Below are positions 18,355-27,094 of a stretch of 64,000 nt of DNA, piece after piece (within the stretch, counting starts at the first letter, position 1; every line of letters starts with the position of its first letter). Source of the DNA: Enteroscipio rubneri (lineage in GTDB: Bacteria; Actinomycetota; Coriobacteriia; Coriobacteriales; Eggerthellaceae); the NCBI RefSeq assembly GCF_002899715.1, contig NZ_PPEK01000001.1, forward strand, positions 124,001 to 188,000, in the 5' to 3' direction. The notes beneath the pieces were generated by a model. It ran no database searches. It was not told the DNA's origin and saw only the letters and a list, made by a program, of their open reading frames with translations. The translations under genes and the position numbers were made by a program.

Positions 18355-19347
18355 TCAGTTGGTTTGCTGGCGAAGTTCTGCGTTCTGCGCGAGGTCGGCC
18401 TTCGTCATGCCGTCGGGGAGGCCCGCTTGCGGCATGTTCAGCGTGCCGGCCTTCTCACGACGATGCAGGTCCCAGAGCATCAGAGCTGCCACTGCGATGA
18501 AAGCGCTGCCGCCGACGATGCCGGTGGAGAGTGGTCCTACGAAGGGATTGCCGCCGGTGGCCGAGAAGAGCACGACGGCGTTCAGGAAGCCGTTGACGGC
18601 CCCGTGCCCGATGGCGGCGGCCAGACAGCTGCCTGTGCGCACGGTGACGTACGTGAGGAAGATGCCCATCACAATGCAGAACGCACACATGGCGGCGATA
18701 CCTGCGAACGGCCAACCGGGATAGTCCACGCCGTAGTTGTGCCCGATCACCGTCAGCGGCGCGTGCCAAAGCCCCCAGATCACGCCGGTGACCAGCAGTG
18801 CCGGCACGATGCGCAGCTTGGCGGACACCTTTGGCACCAGGTATCCTCGCCAGCCCCATTCCTCGCCGAACGTGGTGAAGATGTTGAGCGCGGGCGCCAA
18901 GAGCACGGCGAAGGGCAGCTGCATGAGCAGCATCGAGCGCAGCGCATCAACGGGTATCTGCGCGGCTCCGGCAGCTTCCATCTGTTGCTGCGCGGTACCC
19001 AGCATGAGCGACATCGAGGGATCGAAGTCCTGCGGGAATGCGAGGAAGTACACGGCTGCGCCCACGACGGCCAGCGCCGGCGGGCCGAACCATGCCACGA
19101 GGAACCATGGCAACGACTTCTTAAATCCGCGCGGTTTGATGACGCAATTTTTGAATCCCTCGCGCGTGATGAGGCGCGTGATCAGCACGCCGATGGCGGG
19201 GAAGACCATAGCCCCGCCGGTGACGAACTGCGCCGCGACCGGCGGGATGCCGACGAGCGCTCCCGACGAGACCGGGTATACCACTCCGAATTCGTACGCC
19301 CACGTCAGAAAAAACGTGACTCCTAAAAAGATCAAGATGCGCTTCAT
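18355..19347 (-). CDS. CPBP-family intramembrane metalloprotease (CAAX/Abi type)
   Basis: A 330-residue polytopic membrane protein. The three family motifs are intact: EEWGWRGYL (EExxxR), WGLWHAPL and the terminal HGAVNGFLN. Family members process prenylated or small hydrophobic peptides, or give bacteriocin self-immunity. ATG 19347 is preceded by GAGGAGGAACA. A 20-codon ORF directly upstream ends in the overlapping ATGA, implying coupled translation. It is divergent from an ABC/GntR operon, so a joint role in envelope or peptide defence is possible. Confidence 0.88.
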   Translation of the reverse strand: MKRILIFLGVTFFLTWAYEFGVVYPVSSGALVGIPPVAAQFVTGGAMVFPAIGVLITRLITREGFKNCVIKPRGFKKSLPWFLVAWFGPPALAVVGAAVYFLAFPQDFDPSMSLMLGTAQQQMEAAGAAQIPVDALRSMLLMQLPFAVLLAPALNIFTTFGEEWGWRGYLVPKVSAKLRIVPALLVTGVIWGLWHAPLTVIGHNYGVDYPGWPFAGIAAMCAFCIVMGIFLTYVTVRTGSCLAAAIGHGAVNGFLNAVVLFSATGGNPFVGPLSTGIVGGSAFIAVAALMLWDLHRREKAGTLNMPQAGLPDGMTKADLAQNAELRQQTN

Positions 19348-19424
19348 TGTTCCTCCTCGCTTTCGGAGCGCACGGCCGCGCGTTGTGCGGCTGTGGTACG
19401 CTTCATCGTTCCTCCTCGCTTTCG
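19341..19424. repeat. Duplicated SD/start segment, 25 bp, 59 bp apart
   Basis: Copies at 19341-19365 and 19400-19424 differ at one position. Each holds, on the minus strand, GAGGAGGAAC followed by ATGAAGC. Both copies therefore carry a usable ribosome binding site. Confidence 0.8.
19344..19406 (-). CDS. 20-residue leader peptide coupled to the CPBP protease
   Basis: ATG 19406 opens MKRTTAAQRAAVRSESEEEQ and stops at TGA 19346-19344, which overlaps the protease ATG as ATGA. It has its own SD (GAGGAGGAACG). The SD and start block is nearly identical to that of the protease (24 of 25 bases), and both peptides begin MKR, so it seems to have arisen by a 59-bp tandem duplication. It could be a translated leader or a by-product of the duplication. 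Confidence 0.5.
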   Translation of the reverse strand: MKRTTAAQRAAVRSESEEEQ

Positions 19425-19461
19425 CAACCGAGATGCGTTTTACGTAAACCCTTGTTCGTGC

Positions 19462-19491
19462 GTACCGATGTTTTACGTGAAACATCGGTAC
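19462..19491. promoter_or_regulatory. 12-bp perfect inverted repeat with parS-like core
   Basis: Arms GTACCGATGTTT and AAACATCGGTAC flank TACGTG. The core TGTTTTACGTGAAACA differs at one base from the widely conserved parS site TGTTTCACGTGAAACA. A related element GTTTTACGTAAAC lies about 32 bp upstream at 19437-19449. It sits in the promoter region of the CPBP gene (minus) and the ABC operon (plus), so it may equally be an operator. Confidence 0.55.
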
Positions 19492-19581
19492 GGGTCAATC
19501 GGAGGCTTCGCCGAGTACTATAACCGTGCAGCGCATCCGGGCCCGACTTGTTCGTTCCGTCCCTTGCATCTTTGTTCCATC

Positions 19582-19602
19582 TGTTATAGCATAAATATAA
19601 CA
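19582..19602. promoter_or_regulatory. Inverted repeat TGTTATA-N7-TATAACA ahead of ABC/GntR operon
   Basis: Perfect 7-bp AT-rich arms around a 7-base spacer, about 60 bp upstream of the ABC ATPase start, in otherwise GC-rich sequence. TTGTTC (19572) and TATAAC (19596), 18 bp apart, could be the promoter overlapped by this site. YtrA-type GntR regulators usually control their own ABC operon through such a dyad, and one is encoded in this operon. Confidence 0.55.
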
Positions 19603-19660
19603 AATAGTCGCGGAGGGGTCAACGACCGCGAACGGTTCAAGGATAGCGAAAGGATCTCGT

Positions 19661-20515
19661 ATGAACGAGCAAGAGAAGAAGGCCGCTTCTGCAACCTGCG
19701 CTGTCGTGCCCGGCAGCCATGCGACTCCGATAACCCGCGCCGTCGCATCTAGCAACCATAGGGCACCGGTGCTTTCAGTCAACCACGTGGTCAAGACGTT
19801 CGGCGCGAAGCGCGCCGTGGACCACGTGACGCTCGATGTCATGCCGGGTGACATCTTCGGATTCATCGGCCACAACGGCGCCGGCAAAACCACGCTTATC
19901 CGCGCCATCGTAAGCGTAACGGGCTTCGACGAGGGCGACATCCGCATCGCGGGCCAGTCGGTGAGGACCGACGCGCTCGCGTGCAAGCGCATGACGGCCT
20001 ACGTGCCCGACAACCCCGACATCTACGAGTTCCTCACGGGCATCCAGTACCTTAACTACATCTCGGACGTCTTCGAGGTGCCCATCGATGTGCGCGAGCA
20101 CCGCATCCGCGAGCATGCGGACCGGCTGAACCTCACTGCTGCGCTGGGCGATCTCGTGTCCTCGTACTCTCACGGCATGCGTCAGAAGCTCGTGCTCATC
20201 GGCGCGCTCGTGCACGAGCCGACGCTGCTCGTGCTGGACGAGCCGTTCGTCGGCCTCGATCCCGAGGCGTCCTTCCACGTGAAGGAGATGCTGCGCGAGC
20301 TGGCCGGTCGCGGGTCGGCCGTGTTCTTCTCGAGCCATGTGCTGGAGGTGGTGGAGAAGTTGTGCAACAAAGTGGCCATCATCAAGCAGGGCACGTTGCG
20401 CGCGTGCGGCCCGACGGCCGAGGTCGTCGGCGACGAGAGCCTGGAAGACGTGTTCCTAGACATGATCGACCGCGCTGCGCCCTCCTCCGTTACCGACGCT
20501 GTTGGCGCGCGGTAG
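19661..20515 (+). CDS. ABC transporter ATP-binding protein
   Basis: 284 residues with an unusual 36-residue hydrophilic N-terminal lead before the ABC domain. Walker A GHNGAGKTT lies at residues 70-78, the signature region is SHGMRQK rather than LSGGQ, and Walker B is LLVLDEPFVGLDP, with a switch histidine in FFSSHVLE. This signature is typical of ABC-2 exporters of the YtrB/EcfA-like antibiotic-resistance type. The permease follows after 13 bp, then a GntR regulator and a DUF1648 protein, all on the plus strand. Confidence 0.92.
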   Translation: MNEQEKKAASATCAVVPGSHATPITRAVASSNHRAPVLSVNHVVKTFGAKRAVDHVTLDVMPGDIFGFIGHNGAGKTTLIRAIVSVTGFDEGDIRIAGQSVRTDALACKRMTAYVPDNPDIYEFLTGIQYLNYISDVFEVPIDVREHRIREHADRLNLTAALGDLVSSYSHGMRQKLVLIGALVHEPTLLVLDEPFVGLDPEASFHVKEMLRELAGRGSAVFFSSHVLEVVEKLCNKVAIIKQGTLRACGPTAEVVGDESLEDVFLDMIDRAAPSSVTDAVGAR

Positions 20516-20528
20516 GGGGGCGATAGCC

Positions 20529-22115
20529 ATGCGTTCCTTCGTGCTTCTGCTGAAAATCCAACTGCTGGGATTGTTCAGCATCAACAAGACGCTGCACGCC
20601 GATCCGGCGAAAGCGAAGCGCACGCTGGCCGTCGCGGCGCTGGTCGTGATCGCCGTGGTGCTGTTCGCCGCCATGTACTCGTCGGGCGTGGCGCAGGCGC
20701 TCGTTCAGATGGGGCTGCCCGAGGCCATCCCACTCGTCGCGGTGCTCGTCGGCGCCGTTGCCGGCGCGGTGGCGGCGTTCCTCAAAACGAACGGCGTGCT
20801 GTTCGGCTTCAAGGACTACGACCTCGTGATGTCGCTGCCGGTACCCATCTCGTCGGTGGTGCTTTCGCGCGTCGCGTCCCTGTACGCCATGAGCCTCCTG
20901 TTCGGCCTGTTGGCGATGGTGCCGGCCTTCGCCGTGTACGCAGCACATGCAGGCGTGACTGCGACGGGCGTCGTTTGCATGGCGCTATCCGTGGTGCTGG
21001 CGCCGCTGCTGCCGCTTGCGGTGGCCATCGTGCTGGCCGTGCTGATCGCGGCGGTGTCGGCGCGTTTCAAGCACGCGAACATCGTGGTGATTGTGCTCAC
21101 CCTGGCGGCCACGTTGGCGGCCGTGTTCGGCTCGCTGGCGTTCTCGTCGCAGGCCGACGATATGGCGGCTATGACCGCGTTGGGCACTCAGCTGACGACC
21201 CAGCTGGCATCGGCGTTCCCGCCTGCCATGTGGGCTGCTGCGGGCATCGTCGAGGGCGATCTCGTGCAGTTCCTCGCCTTCGCCGTCGTGAACCTCGTGG
21301 CGGCGGGCGTGGTGCTCACGCTCGTCGTGCGTCTGTTCGTGCCGGTGAACACGCTGCTCATGTCGTCGCGCCCGCGTGGGACCTTCTCGTTCGACGATAA
21401 GGGCGCCAGCGCGAAATCGAGCACGCCGCTGCGCGCCCTCGTGATCAAGGAGGCCCGGTTGCTGGTGGCCACGCCCATCTACCTGATGAACGCCTGCATC
21501 GGCTACGTGCTCGTGTTCGTGGCGGCCGTCGCCGTCGCGGTGGGCACGGCGACGGGCATAATGTCGCTCGACCTGCTGCCTCCCGAGCTTGCGCCTCTTT
21601 TGGGCGCGATTGCTCCCTGGGGGCTCGCGTTCTTCTGCAGCATCTCGTCCACGACGGCCGCATCGGTGTCGCTCGAAGGCTCGGCACGTTGGCTCATGCT
21701 GACCGCGCCGGTTCCCGCTTCCACGGTGCTTGGCGCGAAGGCGGCTGTCAACCTGCTTGTCGGCGTGCCGTTTCTCGTGCTGTCCGCCCTGCTCATCGCC
21801 GTGTCGTTGCCGCTCGACGCGCTGTCGATTGTGGCGTTGTTCGCGGTGCCGCTGGCGGCATGCCTGCTGGCGACGTTTCTGGGGCTCGCGCTCGACGCAC
21901 GTCGTCCGCGCTATGACTGGACCACCGTGTACGAGCCGGTCAAGCGCGGCATGCCCGTGTTCGTCGTGGTGTTCGCCGGCATGGGGTTCGCCTTTGTCGG
22001 TATGGCAGCTGCGACGTTGTTGGGTGCGCCGGCGTCGTTGCTGATTGCCCTCGTCGCGGGCGCGGGCTCGCTTGCGCTGTATCGCGCCACGGTGAAGCGC
22101 GGGCTTTCGGTGTAA
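20529..22115 (+). CDS. ABC-2-type transporter permease, about 12 TM segments
   Basis: A 528-residue hydrophobic protein with many TM segments arranged in two similar halves; the region between (about 285-310) is soluble. No family-specific catalytic motif is expected. It pairs with the ATPase just upstream (AGGGGGG SD in the 13-bp gap). A large single permease with one ATPase and a YtrA-type regulator resembles YtrBCDEF-like and other cell-envelope stress exporters; substrate unknown. Confidence 0.85.
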   Translation: MRSFVLLLKIQLLGLFSINKTLHADPAKAKRTLAVAALVVIAVVLFAAMYSSGVAQALVQMGLPEAIPLVAVLVGAVAGAVAAFLKTNGVLFGFKDYDLVMSLPVPISSVVLSRVASLYAMSLLFGLLAMVPAFAVYAAHAGVTATGVVCMALSVVLAPLLPLAVAIVLAVLIAAVSARFKHANIVVIVLTLAATLAAVFGSLAFSSQADDMAAMTALGTQLTTQLASAFPPAMWAAAGIVEGDLVQFLAFAVVNLVAAGVVLTLVVRLFVPVNTLLMSSRPRGTFSFDDKGASAKSSTPLRALVIKEARLLVATPIYLMNACIGYVLVFVAAVAVAVGTATGIMSLDLLPPELAPLLGAIAPWGLAFFCSISSTTAASVSLEGSARWLMLTAPVPASTVLGAKAAVNLLVGVPFLVLSALLIAVSLPLDALSIVALFAVPLAACLLATFLGLALDARRPRYDWTTVYEPVKRGMPVFVVVFAGMGFAFVGMAAATLLGAPASLLIALVAGAGSLALYRATVKRGLSV

Positions 22116-22207
22116 GGATCGTCGGCTCGACGAGGGAAAGGATGTATCATGAGCGTGACCAATGAAGCGTTGCCGGTGCGTTTACATCCTGGTGAAGGAG
22201 GGTCTGC

Positions 22208-22705
22208 ATGGTCATCCGCATAGATCAGAAGTCGGAAGAGCCGCTGTATCTGCAATTGCGCGGTCAGATCATCGCGGCCATCGCTCGCGGCGAGCTCGAG
22301 CCCGGAGCCGCATTGCCCTCCGTGCGCGCGCTGGCCAGCGACTTGGGAATCAACCTGCACACGGTGAACAAGGCGTACGCTGTGTTGCGCGACGAAGGAT
22401 ACGTGCTCATGCGCGGCCGTTCGGGCGCCTACATTGCCGACCCGTGCGAAGACGACCGGGCCGATCGTGCGCAGATTGAGCTGGCGAAGATGGAGGACGG
22501 CCTGTTTGAGTTGGCGCTGGCGCATCGCGCGCGCGGCGGCAGCTGGGGTGAGTTCCTGGAATGCGCGCAGCGCCAAGCCGCGCGCGCCTATGGGGCGGGC
22601 GCGCGGTCGGACGTGTCAGACGCTCGCGCATCGAACGAGGCGCACGATGCGGGGGCCGACGGCGCCGTGTCGTGCGAGCCGGTGCTCGGGGGAGGTGCGT
22701 GGTAG
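22208..22705 (+). CDS. GntR-family transcriptional regulator, YtrA type
   Basis: 165 residues. The N-terminal winged helix (residues 5-75) contains EEPLYLQLRGQIIAAI, LPSVRALASDLGINLHTVNKAY and EGYVLMRGRSGAYI. The C-terminal part is short and helical, as in YtrA-type members that lack a large effector domain. ATG 22208 follows GAAGGAGG. Its stop shares a base with the GTG of the next gene. Likely autorepressor of this operon acting at TGTTATA-N7-TATAACA (inference). Confidence 0.9.
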   Translation: MVIRIDQKSEEPLYLQLRGQIIAAIARGELEPGAALPSVRALASDLGINLHTVNKAYAVLRDEGYVLMRGRSGAYIADPCEDDRADRAQIELAKMEDGLFELALAHRARGGSWGEFLECAQRQAARAYGAGARSDVSDARASNEAHDAGADGAVSCEPVLGGGAW

Positions 22706-23820
22706 TGGAGGGATTCGATCTGACGGCTATCATGCTGGTCACGTCGTTGCTCGTTCCGATTATCGGCGCGTTCATGGCCGCGACCCCCTATCTCATGCGG
22801 CGCGGCGAGGTGTTCGCGGTCACCGTTCCCACGTCCGAGCAGAACGACCCGTACGTCAAGGCGCTCAAGCGCCGCTACGCGGTCGTCGTCGGCGCGGCTA
22901 CGGCTGCGTTCACCCTGGCGGGGTTCGCCTGCGCGGCTGCGGGCAACGTGGACGGCGTGATGGGCGTGCTGATCGTCGGGTCGCTCGGGCTGACCGCGGG
23001 CGGCTACGGGCTCATGCTGGCGTACCGGGCGAAGATGACCGCGTACAAGAACAAGCACGGCTGGGAGGCCGATGCGCAGGAGTCCGTCGCGGTGGTGGGC
23101 GAACAGCCCGTGCCCCACGCCGTCTCGGTGAAGTGGAACCTGCTGTACCTGCCCGTCATGCTGATCACATTCGCGGTGGGCGCGATCGGCTACGCGCACA
23201 TGCCCGACCAGATCCCCATGCACATGGACTTCGACGGCACGGTGAACCGCTACGCCGAGAAGACCCCGATCATCCTGTGGATGCCCGTGCTCATCCAAGC
23301 CTTCATGGGCTTGTGTTTCGCATTCTCCCACTGGACCATCGCCCATTCGAAGAAGTGGGCCGAGCCTGGCGCGCCGGCAACATCGGCGCTCGCATACGGC
23401 CTGTTCGCCCGGGCGCAGAGCATCTACCTCGTGGTGGGCGGCCTCGTGATAGCGGTGGCGATGATCGCCATGCCGCTGTCGTTCATGAACCTGATCAACT
23501 TGGGGCAGGCGGGCGTGCTCGTGATGATCGCCGCGCTCGTGCTGTGCATCGGCGGCATGGCAGTGAGCGTCGTGTACGGCCAGGCCGGTTCGCGCGTGTT
23601 CAAACGCATGCAGACGTCCGACCGACTGCTCGTGGACGACGATCGGTACTGGAAGTTCGGCGTGTTCTACTTCAACCCCGACGACGCCAGCCTGTTCCTG
23701 CCCGAGCGGTTCGGCGTGGGCTGGACGCTCAACTTCGCGCGTCCAGCTGTGTGGGCCATCGTCGTCGGCGGGCTTGTGCTAACGGTGGCGTTCGTTGTGG
23801 CGGTAATGGTGCTGTTCTGA
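22705..23820 (+). CDS. DUF1648/DUF5808 membrane protein
   Basis: 371 residues with about 8 TM segments. The central part has the DUF1648 motif (HMPDQIPMHMDFDGTVNRYAEK), found also in the SdpI immunity protein, and the C-terminal part has the DUF5808 pattern (DDRYWKFGVFYFNPDDASLFLPERFG...WTLNF). GTG 22705 overlaps the GntR stop (TAGTG) and has GGGGGAGG upstream. Proteins of this architecture are often encoded beside YtrA-type GntR regulators. An immunity or envelope-protection role is suggested by analogy to SdpI, without direct evidence. Confidence 0.8.
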   Translation: MEGFDLTAIMLVTSLLVPIIGAFMAATPYLMRRGEVFAVTVPTSEQNDPYVKALKRRYAVVVGAATAAFTLAGFACAAAGNVDGVMGVLIVGSLGLTAGGYGLMLAYRAKMTAYKNKHGWEADAQESVAVVGEQPVPHAVSVKWNLLYLPVMLITFAVGAIGYAHMPDQIPMHMDFDGTVNRYAEKTPIILWMPVLIQAFMGLCFAFSHWTIAHSKKWAEPGAPATSALAYGLFARAQSIYLVVGGLVIAVAMIAMPLSFMNLINLGQAGVLVMIAALVLCIGGMAVSVVYGQAGSRVFKRMQTSDRLLVDDDRYWKFGVFYFNPDDASLFLPERFGVGWTLNFARPAVWAIVVGGLVLTVAFVVAVMVLF

Positions 23821-23942
23821 GGGATGTCCGCCCGGGAGAACCTGCTAGCTGAAACCCATCTTTCGCTCAGTCCTTGTGTTCGCGCTTGCGCTTTCGGTAG
23901 GCTATCATGAAAGGCGATCGTGCGAATGCGAAGGATGGATAC

Positions 23943-25829
23943 ATGGCGTTTCTGCTGGGTTGCGAGAAGGTGCGGGTGGAATTCCCCACGAAGACGGTGT
24001 TCGACAGCGTGTCGCTGGGCGTGGAGGAGGGTGACCGCATTGGCATCGTGGGCCGCAACGGCGACGGGAAGTCCACGCTGCTGAACTTGCTGGCCGGCAC
24101 GTTGGATCCCGACGACGGGCGCGTGCTGAAGAACGGCACGGTGCACGTGGGGGTGCTGGGCCAGGCCGACGCGCTGTCCGACGACGACACCGTCGAGCGC
24201 GCCGTGGTGGGCGACCTGCCGGAGTACCAGTGGGCGGGCGACGCGCGCATTCGCGACATCATCGCGGGGCTGGCCTCCGACATTCCGTGGGACGCACGCG
24301 TTGGCACGCTGTCCGGTGGGCAGCGCCGCCGGGTCGACCTTGTGCGGCTGCTCATCGGCGACTGGGATGTGCTGGCGCTCGACGAACCCACGAACCACCT
24401 GGACGTGCGCGCCATCACGTGGCTGGCCGGACACCTGAAAACGCGTTGGCGCGCGGGGCAGGGTGCACTGCTGGTGGTGACGCACGACCGCTGGTTCCTC
24501 GACGAGGTGTGCACGCGCATGTGGGAGGTGCACGACCGCGTGGTCGACCCGTTCGAGGGCGGCTTCTCGGCCTACATCATGCAGCGCGTGGAGCGCGACC
24601 GTTTGGCGGCGCTGGCCGAACAGAAGCGCCAGAACGACCTGCGCCGCGAGCTGGCCTGGCTCTCGCGCGGGGCGCGGGCGCGCGCGACGAAGCCGAAGTT
24701 CCACGTGGCCCTGGCCCAGGAGCTCATCGCCGACGTGCCGCCGCTGCGCAACGAGCTGGAGCTCAAGCGCATGGCCATGGCGCGCCTGGGCAAGCAGGTG
24801 GTGGACCTGGAGCACGTGACCGTACGCTTCGACGACGGGGAGGGCTCCAGCCGCGCCGTGCTGGACGACGTGGACTGGATCATCGGCCCCGGCGACCGCT
24901 ACGGCATCGTCGGCGAGAACGGTGCGGGCAAAACAACGCTTCTGCGGGTGGTCCAAGGTTTGCAGAAGCCGAGCGCCGGCCTGGTGAAGATAGGGAAAAC
25001 GGTGCGCTTCGCCGTGCTGTCGCAGCACTTGGACGACCTGGCGCGCTTCGGCGACGACCGCGTGCGGCAGGTGGTGGGCCGCTACAGCCGCCGCACGATG
25101 CTGGATGGCAAGGAGATGACGCCCGGCCAGCTGCTGGAGAAGCTGGGCTTCACGCGCGCCGATCTGAACGAGCCCGTGAGCGATCTGTCGGGCGGCCAGA
25201 AGCGCCGGCTGGCGCTCATGCTCATTCTGCTGGACGAGCCGAACGTGCTCATCCTCGACGAGCCAGGCAACGACCTGGACACCGACATGCTGGCCTCGGT
25301 GGAGGACCTGCTGGACGGCTGGCCGGGCACGCTGCTGCTGGTCACGCACGACCGCTACCTCATGGAACGCGTGACCGACCACCAGTTCGCCCTGCTGGAC
25401 GGCAAGCTGCGCCACCTCCCCGGCGGCGTGGAGGAGTACCTGCGGCTGACGGAGCACGCGGCCGGTGCCTCCCAGGGTACCCAAAGCGGCCGCGCGTCCG
25501 GCGCCCTTCCCTCTCGAGCGGCCGACCGCGCCGCAGGCCAAAGCCCCCAGCGCGCCGCCGATCAGGGTGACTCCGAAGTCGAAGCCGCCTCCGAGCCCCG
25601 TCTCACCGGCGGCGAGATTCGCACGCTGCGCAAGCTCATGCAGTCGAACGAGCGCAAGACGGAGACGCTCAACGGCAAGATAGAGGACGTGCGCGCCCAG
25701 ATGGCCGCCGCCGATCCGAGTGACTTCACTGCCCTTGGCGATTTCCAAGCGCAGATCAACGACTTGCAATCCCAAGTGGACGCCCTCGAGGAAGAGTGGC
25801 TCGAAGCCGCCGAGAAGCTGGGAGAGTAA
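23943..25829 (+). CDS. ABC-F ATPase, Uup-like
   Basis: 628 residues with two ABC domains and no TM segments. Walker A sites: GRNGDGKST (37-45) and GENGAGKTT. Signatures LSGGQRRRVDL and LSGGQKRRLAL; Walker B regions VLALDEPTNHLD and VLILDEPGNDLD (Gly replaces Thr in the second). A low-complexity linker at about 515-560 leads to a C-terminal coiled coil (about 560-628) as in Uup, where it binds DNA or ribosomes. ABC-F proteins act on ribosomes; a role in ribosome rescue or antibiotic protection is possible. ATG 23943 has GAAGGATGG upstream. Confidence 0.92.
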   Translation: MAFLLGCEKVRVEFPTKTVFDSVSLGVEEGDRIGIVGRNGDGKSTLLNLLAGTLDPDDGRVLKNGTVHVGVLGQADALSDDDTVERAVVGDLPEYQWAGDARIRDIIAGLASDIPWDARVGTLSGGQRRRVDLVRLLIGDWDVLALDEPTNHLDVRAITWLAGHLKTRWRAGQGALLVVTHDRWFLDEVCTRMWEVHDRVVDPFEGGFSAYIMQRVERDRLAALAEQKRQNDLRRELAWLSRGARARATKPKFHVALAQELIADVPPLRNELELKRMAMARLGKQVVDLEHVTVRFDDGEGSSRAVLDDVDWIIGPGDRYGIVGENGAGKTTLLRVVQGLQKPSAGLVKIGKTVRFAVLSQHLDDLARFGDDRVRQVVGRYSRRTMLDGKEMTPGQLLEKLGFTRADLNEPVSDLSGGQKRRLALMLILLDEPNVLILDEPGNDLDTDMLASVEDLLDGWPGTLLLVTHDRYLMERVTDHQFALLDGKLRHLPGGVEEYLRLTEHAAGASQGTQSGRASGALPSRAADRAAGQSPQRAADQGDSEVEAASEPRLTGGEIRTLRKLMQSNERKTETLNGKIEDVRAQMAAADPSDFTALGDFQAQINDLQSQVDALEEEWLEAAEKLGE

Positions 25830-25894
25830 GGCGCTCGGATCGCCGAGCCTGCGCCCGTTCGTGCAAAGCGCCCAAGCGCCGCGAGTGGGCTATC

Positions 25895-25922
25895 GCACGC
25901 CGTCTCGCTTGGGACGGCGTGC
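25895..25922. terminator. Hairpin between convergent ABC-F and XRE genes
   Basis: A perfect 10-bp stem, GCACGCCGTC and GACGGCGTGC, with an 8-base loop. The following bases on the plus strand are only moderately T-rich (GCCTCTTC), so it is a possible rather than certain terminator; it could serve both converging genes. Confidence 0.5.
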
Positions 25923-25939
25923 GCCTCTTCAGTGCTGCG

Positions 25940-27094
25940 CTACTTCAACGTGGGCTGGTCGGAGGAGTTTTCCGGCTGCTCGGGACCGCGCGCCCAGGGG
26001 TCTTCCTTGGCATCGCTCTGCGCGTACTTCAGCCAGGCGTCCTCCTGCTTCGCCTCGGCTATCCAGTCGTCCTGCGACTTGCCCAGCACACTGCCGATCA
26101 TCCACACGATGCCGCAGAGGATGCCGCCCACCACGAACGCGATCCAGCTGATGGCGAACCCGCCCTGACCGGCGCGGATGGCGTCCTTCAGGGCGTGCTT
26201 GTCGATACCGTCCCAGCCGCCCACCTGATCGAACAGCGGCACGAAGCCCCACACAAGGAATACGATCAGCGCGAGCAGCATGATACAGCCGCAGATCACG
26301 CCCATGACGCGTTCGGCGCGCACCTGCTCGGGTGACTTCACCACGGCGGTGGGTGGCAGATCGGCGCCGAGGTTCTGGCGGTGGGCGATGTAGGTGAGCT
26401 CGGACAGCTCGTACTTCGACTTCTGCATGCCGGCCCAGATGAGGATGCCCACGGCGACGGCAAGGACGAACATGAACGGCGCGACGATCAGTTCGTCCAA
26501 ACGGACGCCGCGCACGAGATCGAGTGAACTGTCCTCAGATGAGAGGCCGATGAGCATGATCACGTCGAGCAGGATGAGCCCCACGCCGCCGGCGATGAGC
26601 AGGGGGAAGCGACGGCTGAACCGCTCGAGAACATCGGCGGCGTAGCGCGGCTCGATGGCGGGATTACGGCGCTTGAACTCGCCGTGGTTAAGGCTGCCCA
26701 CGATGAGGGCGACCACGCCCACCACCACGAACGACAAGAACGCGACGGTCTGGATGTTGCTCGGCCATCCGAGGGCGTCTAGGAGCACCTGCACGCCAAC
26801 GCCCATGAGAATGCACGCCACCCCGAGCGCTATCGATAGGTCGAAGCGGTTCATATGGCGGTCGTAGCGCTCGGTGTCGTTCTCCTTCGTCACGTGCACG
26901 CTGCCGCGCATGAGGTCGTCGAGGTTCGTGTGGAACAGGTCGCAGAGCGCCAGCAGCTTGTCCATCTCGGGATAGTTCGTGCCGGCCTCCCATTTGCTGA
27001 CGGTCTGGCGCGACACGCCCAACTGCTCGGCAAGGCTCTCCTGCGTCACGCCGTAATGCTGGCGCAGGTAGACGAGGTTGTCGGCGAAGCTCAT
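25940..27094 (-). CDS. Membrane-bound XRE-family transcriptional regulator
   Basis: 384 residues. An N-terminal Cro/C1-type helix-turn-helix (residues 5-60: NLVYLRQHYGVTQESLAEQLGVSRQTVSKWE) is joined to about six TM segments between residues 85 and 350. The overall plan suggests a one-component sensor of envelope or peptide signals. ATG 27094 has AAAGGAACC upstream. No cognate target gene is obvious; it lies between the ABC-F gene and the large surface-protein gene. Confidence 0.88.
   Translation of the reverse strand: MSFADNLVYLRQHYGVTQESLAEQLGVSRQTVSKWEAGTNYPEMDKLLALCDLFHTNLDDLMRGSVHVTKENDTERYDRHMNRFDLSIALGVACILMGVGVQVLLDALGWPSNIQTVAFLSFVVVGVVALIVGSLNHGEFKRRNPAIEPRYAADVLERFSRRFPLLIAGGVGLILLDVIMLIGLSSEDSSLDLVRGVRLDELIVAPFMFVLAVAVGILIWAGMQKSKYELSELTYIAHRQNLGADLPPTAVVKSPEQVRAERVMGVICGCIMLLALIVFLVWGFVPLFDQVGGWDGIDKHALKDAIRAGQGGFAISWIAFVVGGILCGIVWMIGSVLGKSQDDWIAEAKQEDAWLKYAQSDAKEDPWARGPEQPENSSDQPTLK

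Noticed and set aside
23667-25775. 702-codon minus-strand frame opposite the ABC-F gene
   Set aside because: The ABC-F protein with all motifs lies on plus; the antisense frame is low-complexity and has no SD.
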